Notes: generated by a model not told the origin, from the letters alone. DNA of 64,000 nt from Rhizophagus irregularis (GCF_026210795.1 NC_089454.1:806001-870000), one strand, 5' to 3'. Shown: positions 47,134-60,218, counted from the first letter of the stretch. Made by a program: numbers and translations.

Positions 47134-49760
47134 TCATAAACATTATATCACGTGACCGATTAACATCAAAAGTTCGTGACGTGTAAAAACTGATTTTCCC
47201 CAAAAATTTTTTTTTAAAAAAAAAAATTCGGGAAAAGCTCAAATCTCACCATTCCAAAAAATTTCTTTGCTTCTCAAATCAACCATAAAATGGGGTAGAA
47301 TGTTAGGAACCATACATGTACATCCAACTCCAACCCTTTTGCACTCTGTTGATACATGTAATGTAGTACGAGTTCAAATTTGATCTATATATCAGATATG
47401 ATAATGAAATTTTTTAAAATCCCCCGTCTATTAACCTAGAAGATTTCCTATTTCCATATACCTAAATCAATTTTTATTTATGGTAATAACTAATAAGTCA
47501 ACGTATATTGCAAACTTATTTTTTCTAGTAGGTGTTATTATTTTGTAGGAATGATTTAAATATATTTTACGTGAGCTTTCTACTTTATCACTATAATTTT
47601 TTAAATTTTATACGTGAAACGGACTCTTCATTCAATTTTTTTCTCGTCTACGTCGGCAAAATGCTAAACATACCGTCCGTAGAAAATATTTTGTATATTA
47701 GAATGATGATATATCATTTTTTTTATAATTAATTCGTAATTTGATTAAATTATTTAAAATTTTTTCGGTAGAAATGTACGTAATCAGCCAAAATCTTGCA
47801 AATCTTTGAAATTTCTAAAGAAAAAGAATAAAAGTATTAAAATTTCATTTATTTTGTTCTTTAAAAAAAAAAATAATAATAATAATTCCAAAAGTGTTTA
47901 TAAAAGTGGTTCATAATTTTATGATTATGCGGTCTTAAAAATTATACAAAAAAAAGGAGGCGAGAATTCAAGAAATCAAAGAAATGTATTTCTTCCTTGC
48001 GTATTTTTTTACGCACATATGATTTTAGCGGAAAAAAGATATTCTAAATGCTAACTAAAAATAGAAAATAATTAAAACAGTTAAAAAGGGAGCATTGAAT
48101 CACATGTCATGATTTAATGAGTATTATAATTTGCTATTATGTGTTGTGGCTTATAAACGTAATCTGTAAATAAAAAACAAATAATTACGTTAGACTAACA
48201 AAGAAATTTTTTTTTTTTTCCTCTATTTTACCGTAGGGAAAGCTTCTTTAAATTTTCAGCCCAACAATATTCGGGTTTAATATTGTAATGCATTCGTTTA
48301 TTTGTGCAGCTGATTCATGTAACTTAACGCGAAATAATACGTAATTCTAACATGAAACGAGAAAAAAAAAAGTGGAGTATTATTGTGTATGTTTGTTGTT
48401 CTGAGAAAAAAAAAAATAAAAATAAAAAATAAAAGATTATCTCATAATTGATTAAATTTACATATGATACGTAATTCCTGCGCCGAATAAGCATATTTAG
48501 AATTTAGTAACAAGTAATACAAATGACGACTCCAAACAATGCATAAATTTTTTTGAGCCATTCATAACTCGGAAAACGACAACACGTGATAAAATTTAAA
48601 AGACGACGGAAAATCTTAAAATTAAAAAAATTAAAAGAAAAAAAAGAACAACTTATAATTTATTTTTCCGCCGATGTTTTTTTTCTAATAGTAATCAATA
48701 TCTGAACTTCCGATTCGTATCATTTTTTTTCATTTGGATTTTATTTACGGTAAATACGGACAAATAAATTTATATAATATCCGAACTTTATTTTCCGAAT
48801 ATACAACATAATCGGGATCACAATTATTGGAGATTATTATTTTTTTTTTCATTATGCATATTATGTATGATGTCGATCATAATTACTATTTACTCCTCAC
48901 CCAATAAAAAATTAAAAATTTACATAATTTCATTTGTTCAATAGCGGTATGCACTTTGAAGGGGTGGGGAATTTTGAAATAAAAAACCCAGATTAAACAA
49001 TTATCGGTTAATATCAAACTCTTTTTTTTTAATTAGAAGGGAACACAATTTATATTTTAAAGTTGTGTTTATGTTTACATCAAATATAAATGAAAGTTAA
49101 TGTTATACAAAAAATTTAACCAATCAATTATAATCGGAGACGCGTTTAACTGAATTTTTTTTTGATTTTTACCTAAAAAAAAAACACAATATATGTTATG
49201 ATATTGTTATTTTATTTTATTTATTTTTTTAATGCATAAGTTGTACATTTCTGTTTAAAAATAAATATTTTTAAAATATCTATGATAGATTCGGACGCAA
49301 AAAAAAAAGAAAAGAAAAATATTCCGTAAATTAATTATTGCAACAATTCTTTCATTATCTAAAGAAAAAAAATATATAATTTTTTTTAACTTGTAAAAGT
49401 TACACAACAAAATCAAATAAGTATCAAGTTATTAAATGATGCAAAAAAATTTTGTAAATCCGTCGTATTGGGTCCAAGCCATATGCAAAATTTCGATTTG
49501 TCAGTTTAACAAAATTACCTTACCAGTTAGTTGTTTTCGGGTACTTAAATAAAAAAAAAATGAAATTATCTCAAAAATCTACATAAAAACCCAGAGTTTT
49601 TACTTCAACGTTGAAGAATCTAGCTCACTATCTTTGACCTTTTTTTTTTATTAAAAAAAAAAAGTCAAAAAAAAAAAACATTGTAAGGTATATGAAAACA
49701 ATAAGTAAAAAAAAAAATAAAATAAAAATAAATATTAAATTAAAAAATTACATTTTTATT
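47134..49760. other. Intergenic, nothing recognised
   Basis: 2.6 kb of AT-rich DNA upstream of the third HMG gene, with many A/T runs. An open frame upstream of 49761 extends the HMG protein by a lysine-rich AT artefact. Confidence 0.45.
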
Positions 49761-50558
49761 ATGTCAAACAAACAAGCTGGTGACTTTGATGGTGATTTCA
49801 CATCTGTGACTCTCGCTCAAGGTTTTTCAACGCAACTTCAACAAGAAATTGAAGATGCTCGTCTCGTAAAGCCTCAATTTCCCCCAAACATTACTTCTAA
49901 AGATTTAATCGTTCATAAAAAAAATGGGGATATGCCGTCTAGATCACCTAATGCATTTATGATTTATCGAAAACTTTTTGTCGACGAACTTCATAATGAA
50001 GGCCATTATTTACCGATGACCACAGCATCATCTATGGCATCATCATCATGGAAAAATGAGCCAGAATTCGTTAAACAAGAATATAGACGACTTGCCTCTG
50101 AAGCGAAGAGTCGACATTTGAAATTATATTCAAACCAAATTCCGAGTCGAAAGCGGAATAAAAAAATTCGAAATACTCAAACTCAATTAACGAGTTTACA
50201 AATAATTCCGCAGTATAACCATCTACCCCAACCACGATCTGAAATTTCAACAGCCGTTTCGTCTCCAATTACATCTTCTCCCGAAATAACGGAAGAGATT
50301 TCACGCGTATCTCATATACCTTATGGCTTATCAGCTGACAATGTGCCAACTAGTTATTACTTACCGCATGTAAATGCTATCGATTATAATACAAGAAATA
50401 ATATTCCTTCAGGACATCCGACAGGATATGGACCATTTCACGACCATGCAAATACGGTCCTTTATGATCATTTAATCCCTGATTATCATCAATTTAGTCC
50501 ATATCAACAATCTTCCGATCCTCACCAAAACTTTTTACCTTATCATTATTTCTATTAA
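49761..50558 (+). CDS. MATA_HMG-type HMG-box transcription factor (copy 3)
   Basis: An intronless frame. I take the ATG at 49761 (MSNKQAGDFDGDF), giving 265 residues. An in-frame ATG at 49692 would add 23 residues of almost pure Lys/Ile/Asn from A-rich leader DNA. The KPQFPP lead is at 37-42 and the HMG box at about 61-123: RSPNAFMIYRKLF, YLPMTTASSMASSSW, then EYRRLASEAKSRHLKLY. A strong basic patch RKRNKK follows (130-135). The C-terminus is His/Tyr/Pro-rich (DYHQFSPYQQSSDPHQNF). It is close in plan to copy 1; the two share PNAFxIYRKL and YLPMT blocks. Confidence 0.9.
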   Translation: MSNKQAGDFDGDFTSVTLAQGFSTQLQQEIEDARLVKPQFPPNITSKDLIVHKKNGDMPSRSPNAFMIYRKLFVDELHNEGHYLPMTTASSMASSSWKNEPEFVKQEYRRLASEAKSRHLKLYSNQIPSRKRNKKIRNTQTQLTSLQIIPQYNHLPQPRSEISTAVSSPITSSPEITEEISRVSHIPYGLSADNVPTSYYLPHVNAIDYNTRNNIPSGHPTGYGPFHDHANTVLYDHLIPDYHQFSPYQQSSDPHQNFLPYHYFY

Positions 50559-50565
50559 AATATTT

Positions 50566-50597
<32 letters not shown>

Positions 50598-52620
50598 AAA
50601 AATATATATATATATATATAAAATATCCCATAAATATAAATCTATCATCTATATGTAAGATATTATGTCATGCCGGCTATGATTACTTTCTATGATTTTT
50701 TTTTTTTCCACTTATTTTCCTATCTTCAGTTAAGGTTTGCCTTATAATTATGTGTATATACATATATCAGAATTGTTTTTTAAGATAAAAATATTATTAA
50801 GAATTTGGCTTTCGTGTATATAAAAAAAAAAATTTTAACTATAAAAAAAAATTAAAATAAAATTAAAGACAAGAATTATTCTTTTTTAACGACCATATTA
50901 ATTTATATCAAACTATTAACACTTGTTTAAATATTTTCACGTGATAGAATTAATCTTAAAAGAAAATAAACTTATTTATCTTTGCAGATCTTTGTTTTAA
51001 AATTTAAATTAATGAAATCTTAATATTTATTGTAACTAATATGTGTTAACTTTAAGCAGGTATCTTGTGTATAAAACGTGAATAATAACAATTGTTTAAC
51101 TCCCTACAACTTAATAAGCTAAAAAATAAAAATAATAAAAAAAATAAATAATAATAAACAAAAAAAAAAAAAAAATATGTAACAATGTAATGTAATAATA
51201 AATTGGGCGTTTTTTTTTTATGTTTGTAAGTAGTTGCAAACAATTCAGTAAAACGTAATCAACCAATTCACAAGGCAGGAGAATTGCAGAGTAATTTAAC
51301 ATACATAAATATTTCTGAATTTGTAAACTTTGGCGTCGATTTTGTTCATAATTTTAGTAACGAAACGTTATTAAATGCATAAATAAAAAATTTTTCATAT
51401 TATATTACACATTTGCGCTTATCTCGATTGAGACCCTGATTATAAATAAACACGGGCCGTTCTTTTTGAATACTCGTTTTGTAATGACAACAACGTTCCA
51501 ATCATAATCGTGTTAGTAAAAATAAATTTTTATTAATTGGTTAATAAATTTTATAAAAATAATTAGTCAAATTTATTTTCGCATTCGCATATAATAGAAA
51601 TTCTCTAGCATACCGAGTATATACTATCAAAAATAACAAATAAAAAAATAATTTAAAACATTTTTATTAAATTATTAGTAATAATAGTATGTATTAATTC
51701 TTTCAACCTGAATATCACTTTATTTCTTTTACATATTTAATAAATAAGCTGCTTAAAAATGTTTAAATCATTCTGTAAATGTACATTAAAGATAAATAAT
51801 ATAGATACCGTATATAATTCGTCTTGTTTTGTCTTCCCAAATCCACTTTTACCTTAGTTTGTGTAATATTAAAAAAAAATGTGTCACGATATTATAAATT
51901 AGCGATCGGCTGCATTTACCTCAAATAGTACTAATACTTAATAAAAAAAAAATGAATTTATGAATTGATTTATTTGTTAATTTTAAAAATCTGCTTGCCT
52001 ACATTCATTTCATTTTCAATTAATTTCCTTACTTGGTTTTAAAAAATTATTGATTTTGATTTGTTGTTAATATAGATTACAGTTAAATACCTTTAAAAAG
52101 TAATTAAAAGATTTCTTATATAAAATCTTATATAAATAAAATTTATTTAGATATTTACCAAAAATTATTAAATGTAACCCTACAAGTTATTTACTAATTT
52201 GTTACAAAATTATTATATTTTTAAAAAATTTGTTAATAAAAAAATTCCAGATATATTTAGACAAGTTATAATTTTACTTTACTAATAAAAAAAGAGTAAA
52301 TTTGACCAAATTTATATTTTACTAATAGAAAAAGAGCAAATTTTGACCAAATTTAAAAATTCATAATTAGTTTTTGCAATTATTCTGTCATCTGGTAGTC
52401 CAATTTGGCCTATTAATGAGCTCTATAAAGCAAAAAAATGTTTATTCAAATCTGATTATTAGATTCTAAAATAATTTCAAAAAACTAAAAAAATATTAAT
52501 AATGGTAGTATAAATCAGTTATAAAGTTATAAATATAATTTCAGGTTTAATAATTATTATTTAATTTAAATTTTTTTTAAAAGATTTATTAAATATATAA
52601 TAATAAATTAATATAAGGGC
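50559..52620. other. Start of the gene-poor right part, nothing recognised
   Basis: AT-rich DNA with A/T homopolymers and a short (TA)n tract at about 50601-50620. No gene was seen. Confidence 0.5.
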
Positions 52621-52701
52621 AATGACAGATATTACCTAATATCAGTTTATTATAAGAGCTTATTCCCCCTCCTCCTAGAATATTAGGTAATATCTGTCAT
52701 T
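52621..52701. repeat. Perfect 22-bp inverted repeat with 37-bp loop
   Basis: AATGACAGATATTACCTAAT plus AT at 52621-52642 is inverted without mismatch at 52680-52701. The loop holds a short C-rich patch (CCCCCTCCTCC). It could be a tiny MITE or a hairpin-forming site. Confidence 0.85.
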
Positions 52702-55015
52702 AACCTAATTTACAAAAAAATATATTATAAAATTATTAGACACAAAGTATTTAATATGAGATCAACTACATTTCTTACTTACTAATCTCTTAACCATTTT
52801 TCCAGCTTAAGTTTTTCTTATCTGAATAATAGTAAGTGCTTTTTAATAATTTAAAGATTTTAAGAGGATTCTTTTAAAATTTATCTGAATTTTAAATTTC
52901 CAGTTTTAGTGAAACTATATATAAAAAGTGATTTTTATTAAAAGTATTTTTACTTTTGTAAAACTTGACTTTCACTATATTTCTGAAGTAATTGAACTTT
53001 AAATACTTGCACTTTATAAAGTTTTTTTATTAGTTTTTTTATTTTTGTTGAAAGCATTACAAAGGTTTTTTCATAGTAAAATACCAGTTGAAATAAAAAT
53101 GGTCACTTAAGAAGTAAATTTTCTTTATTATTAGTTTTTGTATAAGAAATAAAGATAAAAATAGTTTAATAATTTTCCTTTTTTTTACCTTCAAATTTCT
53201 TAAAAGTATTATGCCTTTTCTTTTAATTTAATTTCAGTATTTTTTCTTTAGTCGTCTTTTAAAGAATTGAAAATACTGAAATATTAATTATTTAAATATA
53301 AAAGTTTAATATAATTAACTTTTAAGCTTTGTAAATCAGTCATATAAGAAGGTTGTTATGATTAGTATTTTTAGTTTTTAAAAATTACTAATTTAAAATA
53401 TCAGCTAAAATCTTGTTATATATTGTAATTTTAGAAAGAATTTAATATATATTAATAAAGAATTTTACTAATTGCCTTCTAGATTCAATAACTTAGATTA
53501 AATTATCCTTTTAAAATTTTACATTTTATATCAATATTTTTTTTTAAAAAAAAAATTATTTGTATTATTATTCATTTCATTTTATATAGATTTTATTTAT
53601 TTAAATATTATAAAGTATAATTCATTGAGTTAAAATTAATTTTATCCATTAATAAAATATTATATTATTATATTTAATTTGTAAAAAAAGTTTAAAAAAT
53701 CTAAATAAACTTCTGTAATATTTAAATATAATCTCAAGTTGAATCAATTTGCCATTTTGTTAAAAATGAAAAAATCCTATAGGAATTATAAAGGGATTGG
53801 ATTTTTTAATTTTGTAAATAATTTATGTAATAATATGGTATTAATATAAAATATAGTACAATATAATAATATATCCCTATTTATTAAGTCTAATTTTTTA
53901 TTTATTAACAGTATATATTAATATATAAAATTTGAAAAAAATTATATATATACATAAAGCATTTTTTTTGTATAATCAAAAAAATTTTGTATATAAAAAT
54001 ATACATTTTTATTTTTTATTAATTTTATTAATATTTTCTTTAAGAAATTTTATGCATAATAATGTACATTAAATTTTAAAATTGTGCATATAAAAAATAA
54101 AATATGTATATGTATATTATACATATGAATTTATGTATTGGACTCACCCACTATATATATAAAGTATTTTATAATATGATAAGTAGTTTAATTATTAATA
54201 CATATATTTATGTATTTAAGTAAGAATTTGATTTTAACTTTCAAATATATTAAAAAAAAAAAGTAATATCATCACTAGTAATTTTTACTAATATAATTTT
54301 TTAAATTTTATAAGATTAATATTAAATTAAATAATTGATTATACATATTAAATAGTTATTTTATATGTAAATTTATAAAAAGAAAAAATTTGTCTAAAGT
54401 TAAAAAAACTGGTTTTTAGATAATTTTTCAAAATTTTTATTTTTTTATTTTTTTACTTTACTAAAGTTTTTTTAATAAAAATTTCAAAATTTTGTTATTT
54501 ATTAATATACTTATTATTTAAATTAAAATTTATTTTTTAATTTTAATCAAAATTATAAACTAATATTTTAAACTCTAATCAAATTGTGATTTTTAGCCAA
54601 AATTAAATAGTAACAATTACTAGTAGTAATAATAATTAATTGAAATTTAGCAATATCTTATTTTACATATATTAGTTATAACTTTATTTATTAAATAGTA
54701 TATGGTATTTTATTAATAATTTTTAGTACAATAATATTTTTTTGAAAATTTCAAAGTTTATATGAGATGTTTGAATTATACTTATCAGCGGAATTGAATT
54801 TTTGAATTATGACAGACGTAATTAAAATGCCGTAATTCGCCGTAATTATATGTTTTATTAATAAACATTTGTACTGACGTAATTGTTTTTGGCTATGCTG
54901 TAATATTTTGACATTGACTTTTTAATTCTACTGAGAAGTATAGTTTGAATATAAGTCATGTGAAATATAATGACACTAATATCACACCCCTTTACTTTTT
55001 TTATATAATATATGT
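52702..55015. other. Extremely AT-rich region without genes
   Basis: 2.3 kb of near-continuous A/T. No open frame of note, no clear terminal repeats. Confidence 0.55.
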
Positions 55016-55381
55016 ATTTTTGACTGCTCTACAAGTAGAGCTCCGAAAATGACTCGCATAAACTCGCATTTTTGACTCACATAATTGTAAACTTTCATTT
55101 AATTATATTCTAACTTAATAAAAAGTACTTTAAAATTAAGGTTTTTGACTCGTGACTCGACTCAATTCGACTCATTAAGAGCTCTATCTACAAGTTTACT
55201 TAAGGCATCAATGGGGTTTTGAATGCCATTTTTGACCTATATATGAAAAATTGTCTTTACCGATCATTTCCTAAATTTTTTTAAGAGTGATCGGCAAAAT
55301 CAATTATTCATAGGTAAAGTCAAAACTGACATTCAAAAGTACCTTTGATGCTTTAGGTAAACTTGTAGAGTAGGCAAAAAT
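55016..55381. mobile_element. Foldback MITE interrupted by a second MITE
   Basis: The left end (ATTTTTGACTGCTCTACAAG) resumes at 55195 as TTTACTTAAGGCATCAA. The right end is its inverse (ATTTTTGCCTACTCTACAAG, TTTACCTAAAGCATCAA). The arms are about 100 bp with scattered mismatches and meet near 55285. The left arm is split at 55036 by the inner element. Confidence 0.8.
55036..55186. mobile_element. hAT-type MITE, 151 bp, with 8-bp target duplication
   Basis: The ends are TAGAGCTCC and GAGCTCTA (inverse). Both are flanked by the identical octamer TCTACAAG (55028-55035 and 55187-55194). Inner ATGACTCG / CGACTCAT motifs extend the inverted repeat. An 8-bp duplication and this size fit hAT-derived MITEs. 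Confidence 0.8.
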
Positions 55382-56040
55382 CCATTTATTTACTAATTTT
55401 AAAGTTTATACTATTAGTCAAAATGGCAATAATCAACATGACCTGGGTTCAAACATCTTGTATACAAATAGAAATTACCTATTTTTTTATATAATAAAAT
55501 TGGTATAATACTGAAGATTTATTATATTAAGAAATTAATTAAATCAAAATTTATTATACCGTAAAATCAGGACCCCAAATATCACATATATAACTCATAA
55601 CTGATCTGCATGAATTTAGCACTTTTTGCTTCTGCTAAAATCATATGAGCTAATTTGTTTTTACTCTGCATTAAAAAGAGTTATTGATTGATTTTCACAA
55701 TTTTTGTTACTCAAAATTGTTTTGTAATACCAAAAAATCATCTGATTGATGATCACTTGACTAAATAATAAGTTGAACAAAATTTACATTTATGAAACTT
55801 AAATTATTAAATGTAAAAGAACTGTAAAAAAACCCATTTCACTAATAAAAAACCCATTTCTCATATATATGGAATTTTTAACATATATTATTAAAAAGTA
55901 AGTATATTTTAATAAAATATAAAGTAAAATAAAAATTTATATAGCCTTAGTAGCTATAAATGTTTATAAAAGTATAATAAAAGTATCATATAAAAGATGG
56001 TATCATAACAGATATTTTCAAACAATAAAAATAATTATTT
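55382..56040. other. AT-rich spacer, nothing recognised
   Basis: No gene. A GGTTCAAAC box at about 55447 looks like a tRNA B-box but has no matching A-box. Confidence 0.45.
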
Positions 56041-56395
56041 TATGTCAGAGTTTGTATTACCATCTTTAAACGCAAATATATCAAGATTCACTGATCCATT
56101 TTCTATAATTTTAGGCTCATTGGAAAGCCCTTGTTCTGGACGTTATAGGCGAAAAAAGAGCAAGCTGATTGAATCATTAGATCCGGAGATATTTACGTTT
56201 AAAGTTGAGGTACAAACTTTTTAACATGCTTAAATGCAAATATCTTGGGATCCACTGATCTATTTTGTATAAATTTAGGCTTTTTGAAAAGCCCTTGATC
56301 TGGTCTATATGAATGAAAAAAGAGCTTGCCGATTGGATCACTAGATCTGGAGATATTTACGTTTTGAGTTGAGATATTAATTTTTAATATATATA
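56041..56395 (+). repeat. Tandem duplication, about 170 bp unit
   Basis: Two diverged copies share TTTAGGCT, GAAAAGCCCTTG and GGAGATATTTACGTTT blocks in the same order and spacing (56041-56210 and 56232-56395). A 60-codon frame in the first copy is destroyed in the second, so it is not a gene. Confidence 0.75.
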
Positions 56396-57244
56396 GTAAG
56401 TGTTAAGAATTATATTAATTTAAAAGAAAGTTTTACCAAATTATAGTATAATAACATTAAATAAAAATTTTTTAATACTTATTCCCAATTTACTGTATAT
56501 TATATAGTATTTTATATAATAAAAATGTAATAAAATTAATATTTTAATTAAAGGTAGACAAATCAGCCCATATGTAGACCTAATTTGCTAAAAATCAAAT
56601 TATCACATTTTAAATCTATACTAATTTGCTAAAACTCAAAATATGAGTTATAGTAAAATTTTAAATAATATAGGTTTAAATTTGCTTAATAAAATATAAT
56701 TTCAATTTATTCAAATTATTTGTAGATTAGTAAATAAATTTAATTGTTAATTTACTGAAATTAACAGTCTTTTTTTTTATTATCAATAAAAAAATAAATA
56801 ATTAATATAAATTAAACTATCAATTTTTATAATTTATAATTAAAAATATGTAGATTATAGATAAAAATAATAATTAATAAAAACAATAAATTAAATATAA
56901 ATAATTATTAAAAAATAAAATGTTGCGAAACTAATCGGACAGTTTTTGGCCTGCATTATGCTTAATTTTGGCCGGAATTATACTTAATTTTGGCCAAAAT
57001 ATAACCCAGACCCTGAAACTTATATTTTTAAAACTATTATCTATAAAAGTTAATAAAAAAAGTTTTAAAAAATATACCAATTTGCTCAAATATAAAATAT
57101 GACTTTGTAAAATCAACACAATTTGCTAAAACTCATAATTATGACTAATTAATTTGCTTTATCTAAAATTATAAGTTTAACCTAATTTTGATTGAATTTG
57201 CTAAAACTCAAATGTGAATTATATATGTAATGTCTGAGATCCTG
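56396..57244. other. AT-rich spacer with decayed short repeats
   Basis: The phrase TTTGCTAAAACTCAAA recurs at 56631, 57123 (as CTCATAA) and 57190. No gene was seen. Confidence 0.5.
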
Positions 57245-57491
57245 TAAAATCACAAAAATAAACACCCCTCAAAAATAAGCACATCCTTCTATTTTGCACA
57301 ATCTCATGCAGTAATAAAATATAAGAATATATATAAAAAAAATATCACAAAAATAAGCACCTCCCCAATATTATATTTCAGACATATCCGATATTTTAGT
57401 ATTAAATCGATTTAATATCATTTGCTCATGATCAATTTACATTTAGTTTTTAATCATTTTAACCAGTGCTTATTTTTGCGATTTTTTGGTA
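57245..57491. mobile_element. TA-flanked inverted-repeat element abutting the next MITE
   Basis: The left end TAAAATCACAAAAATAAACA and the inverse of the right end (TACCAAAAAATCGCAAAAAT) match apart from a 3-base gap. CAAAAATAAGCAC recurs inside at 57271 and 57348. Non-coding. Confidence 0.6.
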
Positions 57492-57691
57492 CAGTCAGAC
57501 CTCCATAATTGCACACCCCTTGGGACCATATACATAATTTTCAAAATAGTGCATTTAAAGAGGGTGTACATTTATAGAGGTAAAATAATTAGAGATCATA
57601 TAAGCTTGGGACTGAATCAGAGGGTGCATTTAGAGAGGGTATACATAGTGGGTGCAATTATGGAGAGTGCAATTATAGAGGTCTGACTGTA
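57490..57691. mobile_element. CAGTCAGACC-type MITE, 202 bp, TA-flanked (copy 3)
   Basis: The left end TACAGTCAGACCTCCATAAT matches the inverse of the right end TACAGTCAGACCTCTATAAT at 19 of 20 positions, with TA at both borders as in Tc1/mariner-type insertions. The inner block TTGGGACCATATACATAATT with ATTTTCAAAATAGTGCATTT is shared with the element at 28068. Confidence 0.85.
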
Positions 57692-58368
57692 CTATATAAA
57701 TAATTAGTATCAATACTTTTTGTTTTAAACCTCATTTATTAATAAATATGCTTATTTGAAAATTTATACTATATAAAGAATTAGCATACTCTAGAATAGG
57801 AACTCATAGACTTTAATATTAAACAAAAATCCCAGATATTATATATACAACTTATAAAGTAATTTTCAAGCAAATTTGCCTAAATTTTTGAAAATTAAAA
57901 ATAAGTTTTTTGCAATTATCTCAGCATCCAATAGTCCAATTTATATAAACTTTTTTTTTTTTGTTTTATAACTCATATTGAGCTCTATAAAATAAAAAAT
58001 ATCTGCATAAATTGGATCACTAGATGCCAAAATAATTGTAAAAAACTAAAAATTAAAAAAAAAAGCAAATTAGGATTTTTTGACAAAAAGTCAGTTATAA
58101 TAAGTTCTATAAGAAATATCTAGAATCCTATTAAACAGCTATGATAACTCATTTAATTTTATATAGATAAAATTCTACTTACTTATAATAAAGGTCACTG
58201 TAAAAAATTAGCTCTTTATTAATATTTTTACCTTACTTTTTTTAAAAATTTTATTGATTACATATGTGCCGATTTTTGGAATTAGTCTAAATTAAGATTT
58301 TTATAAAAATTTAATATTTTAGTAAGATTAACATTACACAAATCTAAATTAAATATATGTTACATATT
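57692..58368. other. AT-rich spacer
   Basis: No gene or terminal repeats recognised. Confidence 0.45.
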
Positions 58369-58379
58369 CATCAGGAAAT

Positions 58380-58870
58380 TATATAGTGCGAAAAGTTGCG
58401 CAAGTTTACACATCATAATATTTCGTAAGCTTCCAGACCCGCCGCAAGTTTGCGTAAGCGTAATATTTTGTAACTTTTTAAAATATTTCGAAATATTACG
58501 ATATGCAAAGCTTCGTAATTTTACGATTTGTAATATTCCGTAATTTTGCGGTTCGCAATATTTTGTAATTTTACATAATATTTCGTAAGTTTTCAGACCC
58601 GCCGCAAGTTTGCGTAAGCGTAATATTTTGTAACTTTTTAAAATATTTCGTAATATTACTGTATGCAAGGCTTCATAATTTTACGATTCGTAATATTCCG
58701 TAATTTTACTGCGTAATACTTCGCAACTTTTTAAAATATTTCGAAATTCTATGATGCGTAATGTTCCATAATTTGACGATTCGTAATATTCTGTGATTTT
58801 ACACAACTTAATATTTCGTAATATTTCAAAATATTTCGATAAATAATACTTCATTTTCTGTACTATAAGT
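58380..58870. repeat. Left-arm repeat array (CGTAATATTTTGTAA type)
   Basis: A degenerate array. A block of about 180 bp, starting near AGACCCGCCGCAAGTTTGCG (58435), recurs at 58587 almost unchanged. It is dense in CGTAATATT and AATATTTCG. Confidence 0.75.
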
Positions 58871-59121
58871 TTATATAATGTATGTTTTATTAGATATAAT
58901 TTTATTAAACCATAAAAAATTACAAGTATTTATTAATATATACAGAATACATAAAAGTAAAAAAAAGAAAGAGTAGAGTAACAATATTATTAGACGTAAA
59001 AAGAAGAGAAACAGCTATAGTAACGTTAGTATTAGATATAAAGATAAAAGAAATATTGTTATTATTGTTAGTATTAAGGTAAAAAGAGTTAAAGAAACAG
59101 TAAAAGGAGTAAAAGAAACAT

Positions 59122-59487
59122 GGATATTATCGTTAGTATTAAAGTACAAGTAAAAAGAAATAAAGGAAACGTAGATAGTATTGTTAGTATTACGACATAA
59201 AGTAACAAAGAGGTAAAAAAAAACGCGTTAATATTAAAATAATTAGTATTAATAAATAAATATTTCTATACCTGCAAAGTAATTGAACAAAAGAATAAAG
59301 AAATAAAGAGAAAGGAAAAAATAAACATGTTGTTAGTATTGTTAGTATCGTTAGTATTAAAGTACAAGTAAAAAGGAATAAAGGAAACATGGATATTATT
59401 GTTAGTATTACGATACAAAATAACAAAGAGGTAAAAAAAAATGAAAATAATTAGTATTAATAAACAAATATTTCTATACCTGCAAAG
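59122..59487. repeat. Direct repeat, 218-bp period, two copies
   Basis: TTAGTATTAAAGTACAAGTA (about 59134 and 59352) opens copies that both run to AATATTTCTATACCTGCAAA. Inserted material differs slightly between them. Confidence 0.75.
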
Positions 59488-60111
59488 CAATAAATTATGA
59501 AATATATGTAAATATATTGTATATAATTAAAGAAATAATAGAAAGAAGAGACAAAAAATTTAAAAATATTGAACAAAAGAATAAAGAAATAAGAAACAAA
59601 AATAAATAAGACAAAAACGCGTGCATGATTAAATGATTAAATGATTAAATCACATGCAAGAATCAGCCTAATTTTGATTGGCCAGAAATCATGTACATCG
59701 TATAGCGGGTGTGACATAAATAAATCGTGACTGAAATTTGTGTTCAATTTGTGTTCAATTTGTGTTAATAATTCTGGTAAAAAATTATTAATTTTGGCCA
59801 AATTTCGTTAAATTTGTTAAATTTGTGTTGAGTTTGTGTTGAATTTGTGTTGCGTAATTTTTTATTTATCACAAGGGGATGATATTTAGTAATTGCATGT
59901 ACGACGTACAAGATTTTTTTTTATGATTTTTTTAAGAAATGTACGCAAAATATTTAATCAGAATATAATTGTTTTATTTTTAAATATGATATATTGATGA
60001 TTTTTTTTTAAAAAAAAAATTGATTTTTTTAAAATTCAATAGAATGTGCTAATAATAAATTGGTTTATTTTTAAATATAATATATTGATATTTATATTTA
60101 AATAACCAAAA

Positions 60112-60218
60112 CATGTACATGATTTTTAATTATTTTTAATTGAAAACATGTACATGATTTTTAATTATTTTTAATTGAAATCATGTACATGATTTTTAAT
60201 TATTTTTAATTGAAATCA
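60112..60218. repeat. Tandem repeat, 35-bp unit, three copies
   Basis: CATGTACATGATTTTTAATT followed by ATTTTTAATTGAAA, three near-perfect copies. Each contains the palindrome CATGTACATG. Confidence 0.85.

Noticed and set aside
49692-49760. Upstream in-frame start for the third HMG gene
   Set aside because: The added residues are almost only Lys/Ile/Asn from A-rich leader DNA; the ATG at 49761 begins normal protein sequence.
55440-55465. tRNA-like B-box (GGTTCAAAC)
   Set aside because: No A-box upstream and no acceptor stem.
56042-56224. 60-codon open frame in the duplicated unit
   Set aside because: The second copy of the unit breaks the frame, so the similarity is at DNA level only.
57486-57686. 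66-codon open frame
   Set aside because: It spans a MITE from end to end.
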